Shown here piece after piece: positions 1 to 8,699 of a stretch of 64,000 nt of DNA. Under the pieces are notes generated by a model. The model did no database searches. It was not told where the DNA came from and was given only the letters and a program-made list of their open reading frames with translations. Origin of the DNA: CAYVQZ01 sp964453435 (GTDB taxonomy: Bacteria; Abyssobacteria; SURF-5); NCBI GenBank assembly GCA_964453435.1, contig CAYVQZ010000013.1:14465-78464 (forward strand), written 5' to 3'. Within the stretch, counting starts at the first letter, position 1. Every line of letters begins with the position of its first letter. A program made the position numbers and the translations under genes.

Positions 1-690
1 GTTCACGGCATCCTGTCCCGTCATAGAATCGGCGACAAGCAGGGTTTCTTGCGGAGACAGAACATCACGGATACGCTGCAGTTCCGCTATCAGTTCGTCA
101 TCAATGTGAAGCCTTCCCGCCGTGTCAAGTATGACGACATCCCTCCCGTTCTGGCGGGCATGCTTTATTGATTCCTTGCAAATTCGGAGGGGGTCCTTGG
201 AGTTCTCGTCGCTGTAGGCGGGCACCCCTGCCTGTTCGGCCAGGATCCGCAACTGGTGCACTGCCGCCGGGCGGTAAACATCGGCTGCCACAAGCAACGG
301 CTGATGCCCCTTGGTGCGCAGGTGGCGAGCCAATTTGGCGGCGGTGGTCGTTTTTCCCGAACCCTGTAAACCGATAAGCATGAAGATGGTCGGGGGCTCG
401 GAAGCGAATACAAGGGGTTCCGCCTTTGCCCCCATCAACCGGATAAGTTCGTCATGGACAATCTTCACAACTTGCTGGGCGGGCGTAATGCTGTCGAGCA
501 CTCTGTGTCCGACCGCCTTATCCTGCAAATTCGATATAAAATCCTTGACAACCTTATAATTTACATCTGCTTCCAGGAGGGCAAGGCGAACCTCTCTCAG
601 CCCCTCCTTCATGTTTTTCTCGGAAAGTTTCCCCAACCCACGGAGGTTCTTGAAGGTTCGTTGAAGCTTTTCGCTTAGCGACTCAAACAT
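1..690 (-). CDS. ffh: Signal recognition particle GTPase Ffh (5' part, cut by window edge)
   Basis: GTPase of the signal recognition particle, which binds 4.5S RNA and signal sequences of nascent membrane proteins and docks with FtsY. The 230 visible residues cover the N domain (about 1-90) and much of the G domain. G1 GLQGSGKT is at 107-114, the SRP-specific DVYRPAA at 137-143 and G3 DTAGR at 189-193. The reading frame is open to the window edge, so the rest of the G domain and the methionine-rich M domain lie outside. The ATG at 690 follows a GGAGG about 12 nt upstream. A consensus promoter and a 5' leader hairpin lie upstream. The identification is secure. Confidence 0.97.
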   Translation of the reverse strand, partial: MFESLSEKLQRTFKNLRGLGKLSEKNMKEGLREVRLALLEADVNYKVVKDFISNLQDKAVGHRVLDSITPAQQVVKIVHDELIRLMGAKAEPLVFASEPPTIFMLIGLQGSGKTTTAAKLARHLRTKGHQPLLVAADVYRPAAVHQLRILAEQAGVPAYSDENSKDPLRICKESIKHARQNGRDVVILDTAGRLHIDDELIAELQRIRDVLSPQETLLVADSMTGQDAVN

Positions 691-721
691 GAATTTTCAC
701 CCGCCTCCAAATCACAAAACA

Positions 722-739
722 GCCGGGATCGCTCCCGGC
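722..739 (-). promoter_or_regulatory. Hairpin at the 5' end of the ffh transcript
   Basis: A perfect 7-bp GC-rich stem (GCCGGGA/TCCCGGC, 4-nt loop) is followed on the minus strand by TGTTTT. It lies about 7 nt after the predicted transcription start and 32 nt before the ffh ATG. It could be a 5' mRNA-stabilising stem or a weak attenuator. The T-tract is short, so I do not call a terminator. Confidence 0.6.
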
Positions 740-752
740 TTCCAAAGTTATT

Positions 753-781
753 AGTATAGTACACAAATGCTGAAATGTCAA
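753..781 (-). promoter_or_regulatory. Sigma70 promoter of ffh
   Basis: The minus strand carries TTGACA (776-781), a 17-bp spacer and TATACT (753-758), reading toward ffh. Predicted start is near 746. Confidence 0.85.
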
Positions 782-1244
782 TGCTGTGGGAACTTTTGCG
801 GACCTTGCTGAAATAAAAGCAGGTGAGATTAAGAACGGCAGAGAAAATACAATGAGCCACAGCAAACTCAAGGATGCACCGGGCATTTACGCGCAGTTGC
901 CATGGCGGTTCGCACAAAGGCGATAGCAACACCCCGGCGTTTGCCGGACTCAAGGATAAGCCCTAAAAAGGTTTGATATTCGCCTTGCTGAATACGGAGC
1001 GTCACTCGGTCTGTTCAGGCAAAAAACACGACCCCGGGGTAAGATGTCGGAATGCAGCAGGAAGGAGGTAAAACTATCGGATAAATCAGCCGCGGAGGGG
1101 CTCGCTTAATGACTCTGATTCCGCTTTCACTGGTTTACAGAAGGGTTTGTACTAATTCTGAATGTCAAATACCGATCCGACCGCTCCCGCTCCCGATTTT
1201 AGATACAGCCCTTATCGCCCTCTCCGCAGCTAAAAAAAACAGGA
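782..1244. other. Intergenic region with no gene seen
   Basis: About 460 bp between the ffh promoter and the end of nrdR. I tested it by eye for the SRP RNA core, because ffh is adjacent, and did not find it. The short open frames here lack ribosome binding sites and recognisable products. Confidence 0.5.
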
Positions 1245-1706
1245 CTAATGACCCTCCTGCCTATAGAAAGTCTTCAGCACATCCATAAACTCGTCTATGT
1301 CCTTGAACTGGCGATAGACAGAGGCAAACCGAACGTAAGCCACTTCGTCAAGTTCACGCAGTTCTTCCATCACCATAGAACCTATTGCCTCAGACGAGAC
1401 CTCTTTATCCAACGAACTGTTAATGCTTTTTTCGATCCTGTCCACGAGGTCCTCGATTTGTTCTATTCCGACAGGCCGCTTCTCACAAGCTTTCAAAACG
1501 CCTATCACGATCTTGCTTCGGTCGAACGGTTCACGGCGGCCATCTTTTTTAGCTACCATGAGCGGGATTTCCTCGATACGTTCGTATGTGGTAAACCGCT
1601 TCGTACACTCGAGGCATTCACGCCTTCGACGTATGAGTTCCCCTTCTCGGATGGTGCGCGAGTCTACCACCTTGTCATCGGGGTGACCGCAAAAAGGGCA
1701 TTTCAT
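1245..1706 (-). CDS. nrdR: Transcriptional repressor NrdR
   Basis: ATP/dATP-sensing repressor of ribonucleotide reductase genes. At 153 residues it has the usual family length. The N-terminal zinc ribbon has cysteine pairs at 3/6 and 31/34, with the conserved VDSR between them. An ATP-cone domain follows from about residue 49 (PLMVAKKDGRREPFDRSKI). It starts 46 nt downstream of a perfect consensus promoter and begins a possible short unit. No nrd structural genes are in the window, so its targets are elsewhere. The identification is secure. Confidence 0.97.
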   Translation of the reverse strand: MKCPFCGHPDDKVVDSRTIREGELIRRRRECLECTKRFTTYERIEEIPLMVAKKDGRREPFDRSKIVIGVLKACEKRPVGIEQIEDLVDRIEKSINSSLDKEVSSEAIGSMVMEELRELDEVAYVRFASVYRQFKDIDEFMDVLKTFYRQEGH

Positions 1707-1758
1707 TTATAGTCCTCGCGCTAATATAGACACGAATCCTTTATTTGGTACGCGACAA

Positions 1759-1787
1759 ATTATACCATACCACATATAGGGTGTCAA
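1759..1787 (-). promoter_or_regulatory. Perfect consensus sigma70 promoter of nrdR
   Basis: TTGACA (1782-1787), 17-bp spacer, TATAAT (1759-1764) on the minus strand. The -35/spacer sequence ACACCCTATATGTGGT partly resembles an NrdR box (11 of 16 positions by eye), so autoregulation is possible. Only one weak box is visible, whereas NrdR usually uses two. Confidence 0.88.
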
Positions 1788-1804
1788 GAAAAATCTATTT
1801 CATT

Positions 1805-2362
1805 TCACTCACTGGGGGCAAGGAAATAGGAGAGCGCTGTTTGTCCGTATGTGCGTGTTTCATGCAGAGGAATTCCCGAAATAGCGGCCGGCGGGACTTC
1901 TTTGAAAAAGTGTTCGACAACAATAATCGCAGTAGAAACGACGATACGATGGGTTGCAAGTGTCGTTCCGGTTTCATGGAGCAGGTTTTCCTCGTACGGC
2001 GGGTCAAGGAACACCATGTCGAACCATCGGCCCTCTTTTTCGAGCCTCTTCACCGCCGAGCGAAAATCTGCGCGAAGAATTCGGGCTTGTGACAAAAGCT
2101 CCGTTTTTTCAAGATTATCAACGATGAATCTCGATGCGTTCGCATGGCTCTCGACGAATGTCGCAGACTTGGCGCCGCGGCTTAAGGCCTCTATGCCGAG
2201 GGTTCCGCATCCCGCAAAGAGGTCAAGAACGACTTTTTCTTGAATAGCGGGACCCAACGTGCTGAACAGGGCTTCTCGCACTTTATCCGAAGTGGGGCGG
2301 GTTTGAAGCCCCTTCGGGGTCTTGATTCGAATTCCCTTCGCCTTACCACCAGTAATCCTCAC
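1805..2362 (-). CDS. rsmD: 16S rRNA (guanine966-N2)-methyltransferase RsmD
   Basis: Methylates G966 of 16S rRNA in the small ribosomal subunit using SAM. At 185 residues it matches RsmD length. It begins with the family-typical MRITGGKAKG, has the SAM-binding motif DLFAGCGTLG near 47-56 and the N6/N2-methyltransferase catalytic motif DPPY at 120-123. The start codon is GTG, 10 nt after the recG stop, so the two genes are probably cotranscribed. The usual partner coaD is not in the visible neighbourhood. Confidence 0.95.
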   Translation of the reverse strand: MRITGGKAKGIRIKTPKGLQTRPTSDKVREALFSTLGPAIQEKVVLDLFAGCGTLGIEALSRGAKSATFVESHANASRFIVDNLEKTELLSQARILRADFRSAVKRLEKEGRWFDMVFLDPPYEENLLHETGTTLATHRIVVSTAIIVVEHFFKEVPPAAISGIPLHETRTYGQTALSYFLAPSE

Positions 2363-2372
2363 GGCCCAAACC

Positions 2373-4424
2373 TCATGGTGTCAATTCGCGGTTCGGCAGA
2401 CTTCCGATCAGGTCCCGAAGGGGAGCATTTCCGGATGACCGGAGACAGGGATCAGCGGCGAGGGTCATTGCGGCAGTTTCTCTGGCAAGTTCAAGCAGCG
2501 GGGCGTCATGAATCAAATGGCCGACCCGAAGCGGAGGCGCGCCGCTCTGGGCGGCGCCGAGGAACTCGCCCGGTCCCCTTTGAACCAGATCATATTCGGC
2601 GATTTCGAAGCCGTCGTTGGTTGACGAAAGCGTTTCAAGCCGTCTGACACCGTTCACGGTCGCAGGACGCGCTTTCAATATGCAATGTGAGACGTATCGA
2701 GAACGACCGACACGACCTCTCAGCTGGTGGAGTTGGGCAAGTCCGAACCTATCGGCGTTTTCCACAACGATAACGCTCGCATTTGGCACATCGACACCGA
2801 CTTCGATAATTGTTGTGGCTATAAGTAGTTGAATGGCCCCTGCCCGGAATCGGTTAATGGTATCCTCCCGTGCCTCCGATGACATTCGACCATGCAAACT
2901 ATCGATTGAGATTTCCGGAAAAAGCTTTCGATATTCTTTGTGCGCCTGTGATACGGTTGTGACTTCCCTCTCAAATTCCGGGCCTGCCTCTCCGATCTCC
3001 GGACAGACGACAAAGACCTGGCGTCCTTTGGAGACCTCATCACGAATAATTTGCCAGGCTCGCTGTCGGTCTGATTCCTCAACAATAATGATGGTCTTAA
3101 CGGGGCGTCTTCCGGAAGGCAATCCATCGATACGGATTGTTTCAAAATTTCCGTATAATACCAGGGCGAGCGTGCGAGGAATTGGTGTGGCCGTCATGAT
3201 GAGCAAGTCGGGATTGATTCCCTTTTCTCTGAGGGTTTGTCTCTGATTCACTCCAAACCGATGCTGCTCGTCGATGACGATAAGGCCGGCATTCGGAATT
3301 CGAAGTTCCCGTTGTATCAGGGCATGAGTGCCCACTATTAAGCAAGGTTCTCCATTCTGCAGAAGTGTGAGGGTATGTTTTCTTTCATGCCGCCGGCAGC
3401 TTCCGGAAACAAGAGCGTGCTTTACCGGAATATTCTTGAGCAACTCTCGCACGCAGCCGAGGTGCTGTTCAGCGAGCAGTTCTGTGGGCGCCATGAGAAC
3501 GGCCTGTTTTCCGCTCTCGATAGCCCTGAGCATGGCGTAGACGGCGACGACGGTTTTGCCCGAGCCGACGTCGCCCTGAAGCAGAACATTCATGACAAAT
3601 GGCGATTCCATCCGGTTAAAAATCGCTGCGATCGCCCCCTTCTGTGAATCAGTCAGTGTGAACGGGATGTTTTGCCCGAGCATGTTCGTAAACGTTCGCG
3701 GCCCGTCCAAAGCGGTCCCTGCGCCGAAACCCTTATGGGAAAAGGCTTGGATGGATAATTGGAGCGCCAAGAACTCCTGAAAGGCAATCCTCTTGCGGGC
3801 TTGTTCGAACTCTTCGGGCGAGCGAGGGAAGTGCATAGCGCGCAAGGCGGCCTGTCGAGAAAGGAGTCCCAGTTTGGTTCTGAGGCGCTGGGGAAGATTT
3901 TCCTGCACCCGATCGAGGAAGTCGTCGCAACAGGACCGGATTAACCTTCTCAGCTTCTTTTGTTTCAGACCTTCCGTCAAAGGATACACCGGAACCATTC
4001 CTACAGTGTGAAGGAACTCTCGATTGGCTTCGGAAAGCACCTCGATGTCAGGATTTTCCAACCGTAGTCCCCGCCGGTCCGAGACCTTTCCCGAGAGTAT
4101 GACTTTGGTTGCCTTCGACAATGATTTTGCGAGATAGGGCTGGTTAAACCATATGGCTTCGAGGTTTCCCGTTTCATCGCGGACTTTACACTGCGTGATA
4201 TGGAGGCGCCGGGACGGCCGCGAGCCGCGCAAGCTTGTTATCTCGCCCCGAATCACGACCGTCTCCCGGGGATGGACCGAGGCAATGGGCACAATGGCGC
4301 GTCGGTCGATATGTCGGCGAGGGAAGTAGTGCAGGAGGTCTCCAATAGTGGCGATACCGACCCTCCGGAGAAGGGATACTGTTTTCGGTCCGACTCCCTT
4401 GCATCTGGTTACATCGGTCAGCAT
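2373..4424 (-). CDS. recG: ATP-dependent DNA helicase RecG
   Basis: Superfamily 2 helicase that remodels stalled replication forks and branched recombination intermediates. With the start at 4424 it has 683 residues, close to the family norm. It opens with helix-hairpin-helix-like CKGVGPKT and the wedge/OB domain, then Walker A GDVGSGKT near 284-291, DEQH near 385-388 and the C-terminal TRG-type region (QLHQLRGRVGRS). The frame stays open to an ATG at 4607, but that would overlap the upstream methyltransferase gene and has no ribosome binding site. The ATG at 4424 has AGGA upstream and aligns with normal RecG N-termini. The ATG at 4451 is another option. Confidence 0.95.
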   Translation of the reverse strand: MLTDVTRCKGVGPKTVSLLRRVGIATIGDLLHYFPRRHIDRRAIVPIASVHPRETVVIRGEITSLRGSRPSRRLHITQCKVRDETGNLEAIWFNQPYLAKSLSKATKVILSGKVSDRRGLRLENPDIEVLSEANREFLHTVGMVPVYPLTEGLKQKKLRRLIRSCCDDFLDRVQENLPQRLRTKLGLLSRQAALRAMHFPRSPEEFEQARKRIAFQEFLALQLSIQAFSHKGFGAGTALDGPRTFTNMLGQNIPFTLTDSQKGAIAAIFNRMESPFVMNVLLQGDVGSGKTVVAVYAMLRAIESGKQAVLMAPTELLAEQHLGCVRELLKNIPVKHALVSGSCRRHERKHTLTLLQNGEPCLIVGTHALIQRELRIPNAGLIVIDEQHRFGVNQRQTLREKGINPDLLIMTATPIPRTLALVLYGNFETIRIDGLPSGRRPVKTIIIVEESDRQRAWQIIRDEVSKGRQVFVVCPEIGEAGPEFEREVTTVSQAHKEYRKLFPEISIDSLHGRMSSEAREDTINRFRAGAIQLLIATTIIEVGVDVPNASVIVVENADRFGLAQLHQLRGRVGRSRYVSHCILKARPATVNGVRRLETLSSTNDGFEIAEYDLVQRGPGEFLGAAQSGAPPLRVGHLIHDAPLLELARETAAMTLAADPCLRSSGNAPLRDLIGSLPNRELTP

Positions 4425-4542
4425 GGGATCGGTATCCTGATGGTCGCGCATTCGGTTGATGGAGGTCACACTTTCATCTCGAAGCCGCGAGGCGTTGAAA
4501 ACAGCCTCAGGTTCGAAATCTTCGGACAGACCGGGTTCGCCC

Positions 4543-5448
4543 CTATGATGCGACAATGTGCCGTTGCGAGGGGTTTCCCGCCTTTCGAGCAACGACGAAC
4601 ATGTCAATGAAACGAAATTTAATGATCGTGTTCTGAACCCCGAGCCAACGGACCACCTTCCCCGCGAGATTGGCCACAGTGGGACTGTAGGGGTTGATCT
4701 TTGTCACCAGGAACCGCATGCTGCACGGCCACACGCCCCTGCGTGATTCAAGCATCTCGAAGCCCGTTTTTGCCAGCATGCGTCCAAGCGTGTTCACCGA
4801 GAAAAAATAGTTATGTTCGGCAACCTTTTTGAAGCCGTACCAATGTCTCCTCATTATCCGCGCCATGAAGCTGCCGGCATTTGGCACGGTGAGGAAGAGA
4901 TATCCGTCAGGTTTCAGGATACGGTTAGCCTGGGTTAATTCACCGGCGGGATCGAAAGAGTGCTCCAACATGTCCCACATGGTGACGACTTCATACGAGC
5001 AAGGAGTTAGTTCGAGACTGGAAAGGGCGCCTGTGTGGACGGGAACGCCTGCAGCCTCTCTAGCCCTGAGGGAAGCAAAGGGGGAAACCTCGCTGCCTTC
5101 GGCATGCCACCCATGTGAGACCGCTATTTCAAGGAAGTAGCCGTACGCGCAACCCACGTCGATCAATGCGGCAGGCGGTTGAACAAACTTCTCGATTTTC
5201 TTCATGTGGTCTGCGAACACCTTTTTCAACCCGTCGGCATGAGTCGCATAATCGTCGTACCCCAGTACAGAGGGATTCCGGCTGACGAAATAATCCTCCG
5301 AGTATATCTTCGCGACATCTTCGGCCGCCGGCCGCGGGTTCGTGTAAAAAAGCTTGCAGTCAAGGCACCGCACAACGGAAGAATTCCCCACTCGGGCATA
5401 TGGTTCAGCGCGGTCAGCCCCACACAGGTTGCAGGCCACATATTCCAT
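4543..5448 (-). CDS. Class I SAM-dependent methyltransferase with N-terminal zinc-finger-like segment
   Basis: A 301-residue methyltransferase of the type found in sugar, lipid or surface-polymer modification. The N-terminus has a CxxC/CxxC pair (C6, C9, C28, C31) followed by FYTNPRP, common in this family. The SAM site is LIDVGCAYGYF at 95-105 and the post-motif MWDMLEHSFDP lies near 165. A hydrophobic C-terminal segment follows. The substrate cannot be told from sequence. It lies upstream of recG in the same direction, but 118 bp separate the chosen recG start, so cotranscription is uncertain. Confidence 0.85.
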   Translation of the reverse strand: MEYVACNLCGADRAEPYARVGNSSVVRCLDCKLFYTNPRPAAEDVAKIYSEDYFVSRNPSVLGYDDYATHADGLKKVFADHMKKIEKFVQPPAALIDVGCAYGYFLEIAVSHGWHAEGSEVSPFASLRAREAAGVPVHTGALSSLELTPCSYEVVTMWDMLEHSFDPAGELTQANRILKPDGYLFLTVPNAGSFMARIMRRHWYGFKKVAEHNYFFSVNTLGRMLAKTGFEMLESRRGVWPCSMRFLVTKINPYSPTVANLAGKVVRWLGVQNTIIKFRFIDMFVVARKAGNPSQRHIVAS

Positions 5449-5503
5449 GTGATGAAACCTCCCATTTACAGAGCAGCAACCGGGATGTTGCCGGTCTTAA
5501 TAG

Positions 5504-5537
5504 AAAAAGTCCGGACAGCATTTCACTGCCGGACTTT
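5504..5537 (-). terminator. Rho-independent terminator of the tandem membrane-protein pair
   Basis: On the minus strand, AAAAGTCCGGCAG pairs with CTGTCCGGACTTTT (one bulge) around a 7-nt loop, followed by a T run. It lies about 27 nt after the stop of the 5564-6556 gene. The A/T-flanked hairpin could work weakly in the other direction. Confidence 0.85.
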
Positions 5538-5563
5538 TGTAAAGGCATGACTCGCCACTGGGG

Positions 5564-6556
5564 TCACAGCGCAGACAGCGTCTCGCTGGCGGTTCGCCTC
5601 AATTCCTCCTGTATTTCCGGGACCAGCGATACCGCCTTTTCCGCCCGCTCCACGCGCTCGGGATCCAGACTCGATTTCAGTTCTTCCGCTTTCGCTGCTG
5701 TTTCTCTTATTTGGTCGATGTTTTTCTGAGTGGACGCTATCAAGTAGTTGTTCCGAGCCTCGATTTGCTTCAAAGCCTTCTGGACGTTAGCGAGCGTCCC
5801 CCGCTGAACAATCAGTTGTCGCTCGGTTTCATCGAGCCTTTCCTCCACACGACCGAGCCGCTCCTCGACCAAGGGCCGGTCGGCAATCTTGGTTTCTATG
5901 GCCTCGATTTCTCCGACAATTTCGGAGCGTCTCTGGATTTCGTTTTTGACAGCCAGAATATCATTTATACTTCCTACGGCTCGATAAGCGGCAAGCTCGC
6001 TTTCAATCGCTTTATTCTCTTGTTCGAGTTGCGCCAGTTGCTCGGCAGGTGTCGGTCCGCTGGTTAAAAGACCTTGAACCGAAGAGACCATGGGCTTTAC
6101 CCCGAAGAAACCAAGCGCCAACCCGACAACTGCCACCGCAACGATAAGCAGCACGCCTGCCAGACGCCCCCCTCTCCGTTTCGGCGGCGTATATGGCTCC
6201 ACTTCGGGTAACGGTGAAACCGGCTCCTCCCTCGGCATTTGTTCCATGGGAGCGCCTGTCTCCATCTCTTCTTCGAGGTCAAAGCCGAGCCCGAGTTCTT
6301 CTTCGGTCCCAGTCGGTTCCGCGACGCCCACGGGTTCCTCGAAATCGAGCGGTGGTTCCGTCTCTCCACCGGGCGTGCTTCCGAAACCGCCACTGCTCAT
6401 GCCAGTTTCCAAGCTGATTGTGTCAGCGTCAAGCTCGTCACCAAGGCCGGTGTCGCCCAAGTCGAACATATCCTCCTCGCCCTCGCTGCCGGGAATAACT
6501 TGGGACACGTCGGATTGCTTTCGTTTTTTGAAAATCCCAAATATCTTTTCAAACAT
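5564..6556 (-). CDS. Membrane-anchored coiled-coil protein, second of a tandem paralogous pair
   Basis: I do not recognise a named family. The 330 residues divide into a short basic amphipathic start (MFEKIFGIFKKRK), an acidic Gly/Asp/Glu-rich low-complexity stretch (about 25-125), one transmembrane helix (about 131-151) and a long heptad-rich coiled coil to the end. Positive charges before the helix suggest a cytoplasmic N-terminus and an outward-facing coiled coil. The upstream gene has the same plan and the same MFEKI-G-FK start, so the pair arose by duplication. The gap between them is 47 nt and the unit ends in a terminator. A structural or scaffolding role is only a guess. Confidence 0.8.
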   Translation of the reverse strand: MFEKIFGIFKKRKQSDVSQVIPGSEGEEDMFDLGDTGLGDELDADTISLETGMSSGGFGSTPGGETEPPLDFEEPVGVAEPTGTEEELGLGFDLEEEMETGAPMEQMPREEPVSPLPEVEPYTPPKRRGGRLAGVLLIVAVAVVGLALGFFGVKPMVSSVQGLLTSGPTPAEQLAQLEQENKAIESELAAYRAVGSINDILAVKNEIQRRSEIVGEIEAIETKIADRPLVEERLGRVEERLDETERQLIVQRGTLANVQKALKQIEARNNYLIASTQKNIDQIRETAAKAEELKSSLDPERVERAEKAVSLVPEIQEELRRTASETLSAL

Positions 6557-6603
6557 GCGAACCTCCGCCTTCGTTCGGTTCTCGCGTTGGCTGCTTTATC
6601 GGG

Positions 6604-7653
6604 TCACGGCCGCGCGACAGCAGCGGAAGAAACTGACACCGGTGGAGCCGGTGGCAGACTTGATAGATATTCGCTGATTTCATCAAGCCGCAGCCGGAGC
6701 TGATTTAAATCCTCCATCTGCAACTCGATTACCAGCCGCTGACTTCGCTCGGCCCGCACCAGTTCCACCTGGAAACGCTTATATTCTTCTTCGGTCTGCC
6801 TTGCTAATTCGACCACTTTCAAACGAGCTTCGTCTATTTCCGACCTGATATTGGAAATGTCGCCGCGGGTTGCCGCCACCTGTGATTCCAAGTCACTGAT
6901 TCTCTGCGACAACTCGTTATAAGCCGTTTCGGATTCTTTCAGTTCGCCCAAGTTGGCTTCGAGGTCAGTCAGGGGTCCCTGGGTGTCGCGTGTCTGAGCC
7001 AATTGCTGTTGAAGAGCTTTTACTTGGCCGGGCTGGCCCATTTTCTTGAATTCGGCGACTTCATTCTTTAATTTGGCGTTCTTGCGCTGTTCGGCATTCA
7101 GTTGGGCCTCGATGTCGAGCTTAGGCTCCTCGGCGCCACCCGCCCCCAAGAAACCCCCGACGAGCGGGAATATGAAGTACTGGCCAACTGCCCCCATCGC
7201 GATTGCGACCACTGCAACGACGGCCAGGGTGACAATCCTCTTCTTGGCAGACACCGGTTCGGGCTCGGCAACAGGCTCGGCAAAAGGCGGAGCCTCTTCT
7301 TCCTCGATAAATGCGCCGGGCGCTTCAACCGGGGCGCCGGGCCCACCGATGACTTCGGGACCGGATACTTCGTCGCTGATGGTCTGCTCATCGAAGTCGC
7401 TTATTCCTGTCGAGAAGTCGGCCTCGCCAGTATCGAAATCGGCGTCCGAAAACGGAGCGTCGCTTCTTAAGCCGGCAGGGGCAGTGCCCACTTGATCAAT
7501 GGATTCCTCTAAATCTCCAAGTTCTCCGAAACCCTCATCCAAGCCAAATTCGTCCAAACCAGGCTCTTTACCGTCCATGATCGTGGTTTCGCCGCTCTGT
7601 TTCGGCCGCCTCTTCGTAAAACGCTTGAATAACCCGGAGATTTTCTCAAACAT
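6604..7653 (-). CDS. Membrane-anchored coiled-coil protein, first of a tandem paralogous pair
   Basis: A 349-residue paralogue of the downstream gene, with the same architecture: basic start MFEKISGLFKRFTKRR, acidic Asp/Glu/Gly/Phe-rich linker (about 25-135), one transmembrane segment (about 139-165) and a C-terminal coiled coil of about 150 residues, ending in a Pro/Val tail. The ATG is preceded by AAGGAAAG. A perfect consensus promoter lies 60-90 bp upstream, so the pair is its own transcription unit and probably well expressed. No family assignment is possible from sequence alone. Confidence 0.8.
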   Translation of the reverse strand: MFEKISGLFKRFTKRRPKQSGETTIMDGKEPGLDEFGLDEGFGELGDLEESIDQVGTAPAGLRSDAPFSDADFDTGEADFSTGISDFDEQTISDEVSGPEVIGGPGAPVEAPGAFIEEEEAPPFAEPVAEPEPVSAKKRIVTLAVVAVVAIAMGAVGQYFIFPLVGGFLGAGGAEEPKLDIEAQLNAEQRKNAKLKNEVAEFKKMGQPGQVKALQQQLAQTRDTQGPLTDLEANLGELKESETAYNELSQRISDLESQVAATRGDISNIRSEIDEARLKVVELARQTEEEYKRFQVELVRAERSQRLVIELQMEDLNQLRLRLDEISEYLSSLPPAPPVSVSSAAVARP

Positions 7654-7713
7654 GCTTTCTTTCCTTTTTTGTCACTTTAAAAATGACCGGCATTAACGCT
7701 CGTTCACAGAAAA

Positions 7714-7742
7714 ATTATACAGCAAAACTCCTTGGTTGTCAA
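7714..7742 (-). promoter_or_regulatory. Perfect consensus sigma70 promoter of the tandem membrane-protein pair
   Basis: TTGACA (7737-7742), 17-bp spacer, TATAAT (7714-7719) on the minus strand, reading into the gene that starts at 7653. From 7743 to 7962 I see no further gene or signal. Confidence 0.88.
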
Positions 7743-7962
7743 AATCTTTGGGCAGACGAACGAACGACTTGCGCGGCTCAGCTTCGGGCCGTAATGAATG
7801 TGTTTGAGACCTCTAACCGCGGCGATATTGGTGGAGCAATTACCATGCCAAATTCGGTTTGTGAGGTCGATTGGCCTTCTCGTGGGAGAACCGAATTCAA
7901 CGGCGCCGACGGGGGGAGGCGAGGTCTTTTCGCGCAATTGTCGGCGGCTGAGTGGGAGAATT

Positions 7963-8616
7963 TCAATGCACCAGAATCCCATGAATCATTTTGGTTCCGT
8001 AGCCGACGAAAAGGGCCCCGAAAACGAGCAGAAACACGGCGCAGCCTTGAATTATCCGGCGATAAAAGGTGGCGTTGAGAGAAGCTCGGCGGCGCGCCAC
8101 CAAAAAACCGACCAAGCCAAGCCAGAGAAAGTCGGCGGAAATATGACCGATGTAAAACGCGGCGATACCTGCGAGACCGGCCTTACACGCGAATAACAAC
8201 AGAGCGAGTCCGGCGGTGAGCCACCAGACAAGCCAGTAAGGGTTTGCAATCGTAACCAGAACGCCACCCATCAGCATGTGCCGAGGATTAGCCGGCGAAT
8301 CCGCTCCTGCGATTGGCGCTTGGCTGACACGCGCCTGCCGAAAGGCGCCCACTCCCATCCAAAAAAGGATCCCTCCCCCGACCAGCCCTATCGGCCCTGC
8401 AAGCGAGTCGGGCGACACGATTTGAGTCAGCCCACCCGCGAGCGCGCCGACAACGAAAAGTTCGCACAGCGAATGGCCGCTCGATAACCACATGGCCGCC
8501 CACTTGCCCCGGCTCAGGGACTCCTTCAAGGTAAGCGCAAGCAGCGGCCCCGGCATAATCACACCGGTCAAAGCGAGAGCGAGGGATGTGAAATATATGA
8601 GCGCCAAGTCTTCCAC
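7963..8616 (-). CDS. LysE-family amino-acid/solute exporter
   Basis: A 217-residue inner-membrane exporter of the LysE/RhtB superfamily, which pumps out amino acids or similar small solutes. It has about six hydrophobic segments, the N-terminal family signature MPGPLLALTLKESLSRG near 21-37 and NPYWLVWW in the centre. The substrate is not predictable. It lies 83 bp downstream of the EF-G-like gene on the same strand and may be the last gene of that unit. Confidence 0.88.
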   Translation of the reverse strand: MEDLALIYFTSLALALTGVIMPGPLLALTLKESLSRGKWAAMWLSSGHSLCELFVVGALAGGLTQIVSPDSLAGPIGLVGGGILFWMGVGAFRQARVSQAPIAGADSPANPRHMLMGGVLVTIANPYWLVWWLTAGLALLLFACKAGLAGIAAFYIGHISADFLWLGLVGFLVARRRASLNATFYRRIIQGCAVFLLVFGALFVGYGTKMIHGILVH

Positions 8617-8699
8617 GGGTTACCGTCCGATCATGGGCTTTGCCTCTCCGGCCGCGGGACCTCGGCGCGCCGCGTTCAAAAACGGGAATGAGGCCCCAC

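Noticed and set aside
691..1244. Possible SRP (4.5S) RNA gene next to ffh, suggested by GGAATGCAGCAGGAAGG near 1050
   Set aside because: The conserved core GGAAGGAAGCAGCC order and the GGAA tetraloop are not present on either strand.
1765..1787. NrdR operator at the nrdR promoter
   Set aside because: Only one imperfect box (about 11 of 16 positions) is seen, whereas paired boxes are expected. Kept as a note in the promoter entry, not as a feature.
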